Shown here: piece by piece, positions 14,820-18,974 of the stretch
Layout: each line of letters begins with the position of its first letter
Position numbering within the stretch: position 1 is the stretch's first letter
Source of the DNA: Calditerrivibrio sp.
GTDB taxonomy: Bacteria; Chrysiogenota; Deferribacteres; Deferribacterales; Calditerrivibrionaceae
Assembly: GCA_020217115.1 (NCBI GenBank)
Contig: JAIWOA010000084.1
Span: 1-18,974, forward strand
DNA length: 18,974 bases
Direction of reading: 5' to 3'
The notes under the pieces: model-generated
Seen by the model: the letters and a program-made list of their open reading frames with translations, nothing else
The model's database searches: none
What the model was told of the DNA's origin: nothing
Position numbers and translations under genes: made by a program

Positions 14820-14843
14820 ATCGAAAACCTATCAGGAGTGTCT

Positions 14844-16205
14844 ATGAATAACAAAATATTTGTTTTAGATACAAACGTTATGCTTCACTCACCCAATTGC
14901 CTTGAAACATTTGACGATAATGATGTGGTTATACCTGCTGTTTGCATTGAAGAGCTTGATAAGTTTAAAAATATGTATGACTTAAAGGGTTTTTATGCAA
15001 GGGAATTTATTAGAAATTTTGAAAAGATAAGGGAAAATTTTGATGTATTAAATGGTATTTTGTTACCATCTAAAGGTAGGGTTTATATAAGATATCTTAA
15101 GAAAGATATACCTCTTCCATACGATTTTGAAGTGAATAAATCTGATAACCTTATTTTAAAAGTGGCTTTACAAACAAAAGATGAATTTAGTAGTGAGGTT
15201 ATTCTGGTAAGTAAGGATACTAACTTGAGGATAAAAGCTGGAATATTGGGGATAAAATCTGAGGATTACTACCATGATAAAAGTTCTAATAACTTCTTGA
15301 ATTATAATGATAGCCTGTTTGTAAAGGATGAAATAGTTGATCTATTTTACAAAAATGGCGAAGTGAGTGATTCTGTTTTGTTTGATATGGGGATTAGCCT
15401 TATGAATGGTAATAGAAAAAGGTATATACTTTTCAAATCGGATAGTAATGAGAAAAAAGGGGTTCTGGTAAAATATAATTACAGCAATAATAGTTACATA
15501 AAAATAGATAATTTTGAAAATTCCATTGGAATTATTCCAACAAATTATCAACAAAAGTTTTTCATTGATGCTCTATATGATAACAACGTAAAGATTATTT
15601 TTGCGATAGGAATTGCTGGGACAGGTAAAACTCTTTTGTCCATTGCATCTGGTTTGACTCAGGTTTTAAATAGAAAGTACAAAAAGCTTATTATAAGCAG
15701 ATCACCTGTTCCGATGGGTAGAGATATAGGTTATTTACCCGGTGATATAAACAACAAATTAGATCCATGGTTAAAACCTATTTATGATAACCTTGATCTA
15801 ATTATAGGTAATATTCAAAACAAATCCAATGATGAGAGATACGATGAAAAGATCTATAGTGACATTACCTTAGAATATCTAAGAAGTAGCAATTTGATAG
15901 AGGTTGAAGGGCTCACATATATCAGGGGCAGAACATTTCATAATTCATTTATCATAATAGATGAAGCTCAGAACTTGACTCCCCACGAGGTAAAAACTAT
16001 AATTACCCGTGTTGGTAAAAATTCAAAGATTATTCTCACTGGTGATATATATCAGATTGATAACCCATATGTGGATGAAAGAGATAATGGTTTGACCTAT
16101 GCAAGTGAAAAATTTAAGCAGGTTGATAGCGATCTTGCCGTTTCCGTTTACCTTACTAAATGTGAGAGAAGTGAAGTCTCCAAGATTGCTGCCAGTATCC
16201 TTTGA
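14844..16205 (+). CDS. PIN-domain PhoH family ATPase (PhoH2 type)
   Basis: This 453-residue cytoplasmic protein joins an N-terminal PIN nuclease domain (about 1-150) to a C-terminal PhoH ATPase domain (about 225-453). The PIN domain begins IFVLDTNVMLHSP, keeps acidic residues in CIEELDKFK, and has VSKDTNLRIKA near its end. The PhoH part has Walker A GIAGTGKT at 256-263, SRSPVPMGRDIGYLPGD, Walker B FIIIDEAQNLTPHEVK with Asp373-Glu374, and TGDIYQID. PhoH2 proteins of this layout are RNA-cleaving, ATP-dependent enzymes in some bacteria, and the family is often phosphate-regulated. The start is ATG 14844, since AGGAG at 14834-14838 is 5 bases away; a GTG at 14838 would overlap that site. Its place after phoU-phoB-phoR suggests a phosphate-starvation role, but this is context only. 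Confidence 0.92.
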   Translation: MNNKIFVLDTNVMLHSPNCLETFDDNDVVIPAVCIEELDKFKNMYDLKGFYAREFIRNFEKIRENFDVLNGILLPSKGRVYIRYLKKDIPLPYDFEVNKSDNLILKVALQTKDEFSSEVILVSKDTNLRIKAGILGIKSEDYYHDKSSNNFLNYNDSLFVKDEIVDLFYKNGEVSDSVLFDMGISLMNGNRKRYILFKSDSNEKKGVLVKYNYSNNSYIKIDNFENSIGIIPTNYQQKFFIDALYDNNVKIIFAIGIAGTGKTLLSIASGLTQVLNRKYKKLIISRSPVPMGRDIGYLPGDINNKLDPWLKPIYDNLDLIIGNIQNKSNDERYDEKIYSDITLEYLRSSNLIEVEGLTYIRGRTFHNSFIIIDEAQNLTPHEVKTIITRVGKNSKIILTGDIYQIDNPYVDERDNGLTYASEKFKQVDSDLAVSVYLTKCERSEVSKIAASIL

Positions 16206-16236
16206 TAGATTGGTTCGATTTTTATATAATTGTAAT

Positions 16237-16284
16237 TTTCCTGTAAATATTGTTTTTAAAACAGGAGGTTTATGTTTTTTTATT
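16237..16284 (+). other. Stem-loop with a strong ribosome binding site and a four-codon ORF, after the PIN-PhoH gene
   Basis: In the 189-base gap between the PIN-PhoH and CPBP genes, TTTCCTGT can pair with ACAGGAGG (six Watson-Crick and two G-U pairs) around a 16-base loop. The right arm is an excellent Shine-Dalgarno sequence, 3 bases before an ATG at 16272 that opens only MFFY and then a stop. A run of seven T follows the ATG. It may be a weak terminator for the upstream gene, a leader peptide or the remnant of a lost gene. The rest of the gap shows nothing recognisable. Confidence 0.3.
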
Positions 16285-16394
16285 AATTATAAATTTTATA
16301 TATATCAATAAAATACCTGACTGCCTTGTAATGGAAATGTAAAAAAATATTCAAAATGTTGCAATAATATTTTTTTTGTATATCTATTTAAAGT

Positions 16395-17057
16395 ATGGAA
16401 AAAGTTAAAATTTATGTAGAGAAGATCGATAGGTCTGTTTATCTGTGGTTGGAGTTAATGGTATTGTTTTTTGCATTTCCGTTACTCTTTTCTGTAACTA
16501 TAAAAACCAACCCACTCCCCTTTGTTCTTCTTGGTGGTTTGGTGGGATTTTATATTTTGTACAGTGATTCTGATTTTGACAGATCTTCTTTCTATAAGTT
16601 ACCATCTTTAAATCTTGAGTATGCAAGGATCTTTTTACAGGTATTATTTTTATCTGGTCTGCTTTATTATTTTATTTCTACCTATTTTCCTGAGCATCTT
16701 TTCATATTTTTAAGAAAAGATTTTTATCTCTGGTTGGATATTATACTGGTTTATACTTTTTTAGGAGTTTATCCTCAGGAGATAATTTACAGGGCTTTTA
16801 TATTTCACAGGTATAAGGATCTTTTTACAAAAGAAACAGGTTTGATACATATAAGTTCACTATCCTTTGCTTTTGGTCACATTATATATCTAAACTATAT
16901 ATCAGTTTTTCTTGCACTACTTGGTGGATATATCTTTTCAATAACATATTACAGAACACGTTCAGTATTTCTTGTCTACATTGAACATCTGTTATATGGT
17001 ACTCTTTTATATACAATAGGCTTTGGTAGCTATTTTTATTCTGGGTTTATAAAATAG
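16395..17057 (+). CDS. CPBP/CAAX-protease-like intramembrane protein
   Basis: This 220-residue polytopic membrane protein has about six hydrophobic segments. The motifs of CPBP (Abi/CAAX) intramembrane proteases are visible but altered. Motif 1, normally EExxxR, is QEIIYR, with Gln128 before Glu129 and Arg133. Motif 2, FxxxH, is intact at Phe158-His162. Motif 3, usually HxxxN/D, is HLLYG from His198, with glycine in the last place. The first glutamate is often catalytic, so activity may be changed or lost, but Glu129, His162 and His198 could still form a site. In bacteria such proteins take part in peptide processing, immunity to bacteriocins or regulated proteolysis; no specific role can be assigned here. 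No good ribosome binding site precedes the ATG. The gene converges on the Lgt-like gene with two bases between stop codons. Confidence 0.72.
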   Translation: MEKVKIYVEKIDRSVYLWLELMVLFFAFPLLFSVTIKTNPLPFVLLGGLVGFYILYSDSDFDRSSFYKLPSLNLEYARIFLQVLFLSGLLYYFISTYFPEHLFIFLRKDFYLWLDIILVYTFLGVYPQEIIYRAFIFHRYKDLFTKETGLIHISSLSFAFGHIIYLNYISVFLALLGGYIFSITYYRTRSVFLVYIEHLLYGTLLYTIGFGSYFYSGFIK

Positions 17058-17059
17058 TA

Positions 17060-18124
17060 TTATTTCTTTGTTATAACCTTACTGGATAGTCTGAAATTTG
17101 TTATACTGTAGGTTACAGAACTTATTCCTGTGTATATTAGTGTGAATAGAAATAGAACTGCAAATATTGTCATTGCTACAGGATTAAATACTCCTAACAA
17201 ACCTGTAGAAATTTTAGCTAATGGGTACAATGAACTTTTGAATATTATTGTGTAAAAAGTTATTAATATCACATTTATAATTGACATCTTCTGGTATGCA
17301 GATATTTTACCCTCCCCTCTGTAGTCGGCTCTCAGAAACTCTGAAAAAAATCTGTATAATTGACTAACAAAAGTTACCAGAATAAGGGAGAATATGTAAT
17401 ACCCTTTTATGAATAGTATAATAGATATTAATCCTGTTGTGTTGTATAGTATAATGCTCATGGCTTGCACTGGAACTGTTTTCTGTTCACATAAATTTGA
17501 GGCGTATGATGCTTTTTTTAGCCTACCTGTGTATACCGTATTCCATTTATCAAATATTTTTCTTAAGAAACTGTCTGACAAACTATCAACACTTTTACCA
17601 TAACAACATCCAAAACTCAGGCATCCTATTCTTCCAATACCTTCCCCCAAAATATAACCTATTGATAGAGATGCAAGTATTGGAATTATATAGCTTGTGT
17701 TTTGATCTTTAAAACCAGTGAGATACAGGCTTACAATGATGGCAATAGGTGATATCAAAACACCAATAAATACAGCTCCCCCTACTGTAAAACCTGATTT
17801 AGTTTTTTCTATAAAATAGGCAACGTACTTTGAGGATGGGATACATATAATAAATGTGAATAACATGATCAGGAATATTTGAATGATTTTTATATTTATC
17901 GATAGTAATAATATTGTAGTTACAAGAGAACCTAAAGTGTATGCAATCGCATTAAAAAGACCGTAGTACGTAAGGTTTAAAGATAGCCACTTTCCATCAG
18001 AAATCTGCTTGTACGGTATTGCAAGTAAAAATTGGAACCTTTCTGAGGGGAACTTTTTTATACCAAAATAGGATAGTAAAAATAAAATAAGCCCCAAAAA
18101 GATTAAAAATAAAAATTCATACAT
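17060..18124 (-). CDS. Lgt-like membrane protein (prolipoprotein diacylglyceryl transferase family)
   Basis: This 354-residue polytopic membrane protein has about seven to nine helices. Lgt-family features seen are the signature GRIGCLSFGCCYG (164-176), VPVQAMSIILY (217-227, equivalent to the P-x-Q-L-Y-E segment) and YRFFSEFLRADYRGEG (257-272) with Arg258 and Glu262. True Lgt transfers diacylglycerol from phosphatidylglycerol to lipoprotein cysteines. Here the essential HGG region reads VGG (114-116), and the asparagine in GRIGN is cysteine, so the reaction may differ. The double-cysteine GCCYG form is common in Lgt-like paralogues. GGAGG at 18134-18138 lies upstream, and the stop of the phosphatidylserine decarboxylase-like gene is one base before its ATG. 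The two therefore form a lipid-related pair. A standard lgt may exist elsewhere in the genome. Confidence 0.78.
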   Translation of the reverse strand: MYEFLFLIFLGLILFLLSYFGIKKFPSERFQFLLAIPYKQISDGKWLSLNLTYYGLFNAIAYTLGSLVTTILLLSINIKIIQIFLIMLFTFIICIPSSKYVAYFIEKTKSGFTVGGAVFIGVLISPIAIIVSLYLTGFKDQNTSYIIPILASLSIGYILGEGIGRIGCLSFGCCYGKSVDSLSDSFLRKIFDKWNTVYTGRLKKASYASNLCEQKTVPVQAMSIILYNTTGLISIILFIKGYYIFSLILVTFVSQLYRFFSEFLRADYRGEGKISAYQKMSIINVILITFYTIIFKSSLYPLAKISTGLLGVFNPVAMTIFAVLFLFTLIYTGISSVTYSITNFRLSSKVITKK

Positions 18125-18125
18125 T

Positions 18126-18974
18126 TTAGCTCCTCCTTTTTCCTATTCGTTCCCTTACCCTGACTTTGATTTCCACCAGAGGGATATTGAATCCAGAGGT
18201 GTACCTGCTGGTTATATCATTTTTTCTTGAGAACTCCAGAATATCACTATCAAAAGTTATCTTGTTCTTTTCAAAAATGACAATATCTGTGCTACTCCCC
18301 GGTTTATAAAGACTTTTGGGTTGCCCTTTCATGGCAAAATCACCTTCTTGAAGGGGTGTCGGATCATTATATTTCTCTGATGAATATTCCTGAGATATCT
18401 CTCCTATCATCATTGCAACTACTTCTACAAAGGCAACAATCCCTACATTGCTCCCATCTCTTACGTCAGTGTCTATAATAGTAACAATTCTTTTGTTCAT
18501 TGATAGAGGTGTAACGATTGATACTGTTGACGTTGGATTACAGGAGTGATATGCTCCATCAATCTCATATATATCAACAATTTCTCCAGAGACAGGTAGA
18601 TGGTTGTAGTGATATTCATCGGGGGTCAATCTAAATACAGCAAAATCGCCACCCTCAAATCTATTTACCCATTTTTCTTTTAATATAAGGTCGTCAAGGG
18701 AGAAGAATTTATCTTTTATGAAGATTGAAGAGGTCTCGCTAAAACTTCCAGGTATCATTTTTGAGTCAGCCGGTGACACTATTATATCAGGATTATCATC
18801 CATAGGTCTATATTCCCAATACTTTATTTTTCGCTGAAAAACATCTCCAACTGTTTTATACTGTGTTATATCATCATAGATTTCATCCATGTTAATATTC
18901 ATTTTTCTTAGATAATTCAATATTTCTCCATGGTTTATTCTTCTGGTGTAGTTGAAAAATTTTAGAAGTTTTGT
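18126..18974 (-). CDS. psd: Phosphatidylserine decarboxylase-like proenzyme, N terminus beyond window
   Basis: The frame is open to the last base of the window, giving at least 282 residues, so the start lies outside. A TTG or ATG near 18902-18920 is an internal codon, because conserved-looking helical sequence precedes it. PSD features in order are VFQRKIKYWEYRPMD (the FF-R-L-RPI region), IVSPADSK, FEGGDFAVFRLTPDEYHYNHLPVSG with the catalytic-type Asp and His residues at 18600-18620, NKRIVTIIDT, and KPGSSTDIVIFEKN near the C terminus. The Gly-Ser pair at 18294-18299 is the expected self-cleavage point, where the serine becomes the pyruvoyl group. The second residue set is GSS rather than the commoner GST; both forms are known in the family. 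It would make phosphatidylethanolamine at the membrane. The C-terminal tail after cleavage is longer than usual. It is co-transcribed with the Lgt-like gene. Confidence 0.85.
   Translation of the reverse strand, partial: TKLLKFFNYTRRINHGEILNYLRKMNINMDEIYDDITQYKTVGDVFQRKIKYWEYRPMDDNPDIIVSPADSKMIPGSFSETSSIFIKDKFFSLDDLILKEKWVNRFEGGDFAVFRLTPDEYHYNHLPVSGEIVDIYEIDGAYHSCNPTSTVSIVTPLSMNKRIVTIIDTDVRDGSNVGIVAFVEVVAMMIGEISQEYSSEKYNDPTPLQEGDFAMKGQPKSLYKPGSSTDIVIFEKNKITFDSDILEFSRKNDITSRYTSGFNIPLVEIKVRVRERIGKRRS

Noticed and set aside
14838..14843. GTG start of the PIN-PhoH protein
   Set aside because: The GTG overlaps the AGGAG ribosome binding site; ATG 14844 has correct spacing.
16099..16311. 70-codon frame overlapping the end of the PIN-PhoH gene
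   Set aside because: Most of it overlaps the coding sequence in another frame, and the remainder has no family features or proper start.
18902..18920. Start codon of the phosphatidylserine decarboxylase-like gene inside the window
   Set aside because: The frame remains open to the window edge and no ribosome binding site precedes these codons; the protein is better treated as cut by the edge.
1..18974. CRISPR array, tRNA, rRNA, insertion sequence or prophage
   Set aside because: No regularly spaced repeats, RNA gene signatures, transposase or phage genes were found on reading both strands.

Overview
The window is AT-rich (about one third G+C by eye), has strong GGAGG-type ribosome binding sites, and encodes a Gram-negative type cell (periplasmic TRAP binding proteins, a lipoprotein, PhoR and NtrC-type signalling). 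TRAP carboxylate transport, a secreted rhodanese lipoprotein and this base composition fit an anaerobic or microaerobic bacterium such as a member of the Deferribacterota, but that placement is inference. No rRNA, tRNA, CRISPR array, insertion sequence or prophage is visible, and no gene-free stretch exceeds 300 bases.

Layout. (1) 1-664: the 3' end of a thiL-like thiamine-phosphate kinase gene converges on an ogt-type O6-alkylguanine DNA repair gene. (2) 740-6415, plus strand: a tightly overlapping five-gene operon of a membrane sensor histidine kinase, an NtrC-family sigma54 activator, a DctP-type binding protein, a 101-residue four-helix DctQ-like protein and a divergent DctM-like membrane protein. 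(3) 6451-9298, minus strand: a canonical TRAP transporter, dctP-dctQ-dctM, preceded by a near-perfect sigma54 promoter and convergent with operon 2 at a shared hairpin. (4) 9547-9987, minus strand: a UspA protein. (5) 10225-11511, plus strand: a lipoprotein with three rhodanese domains, with a strong sigma70 promoter and a clear terminator. (6) 11703-16205, plus strand: a phosphate-regulation group phoU, phoB-like, phoR-like, then a PIN-PhoH ATPase. (7) 16395-17057, plus strand: a CPBP/CAAX-protease-like membrane protein, convergent with (8) 17060-18974, minus strand: an Lgt-like membrane protein downstream of a phosphatidylserine decarboxylase-like gene that runs off the window edge.

The most interesting structure is regions 2 plus 3. 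The kinase and activator are co-encoded with a second, degraded-looking TRAP set. Its binding protein keeps the ligand-binding arginine, while its large membrane subunit has lost the signature motifs of the DctM family. The canonical TRAP operon next door carries the sigma54 promoter that an NtrC-type activator would need. The simplest reading is a carboxylate-sensing circuit in which a TRAP-derived protein set supplies or tunes the signal to the kinase, and the activator switches on the real transporter. That reading is inference. Regulation of dctPQM by the neighbouring activator is the better supported half.
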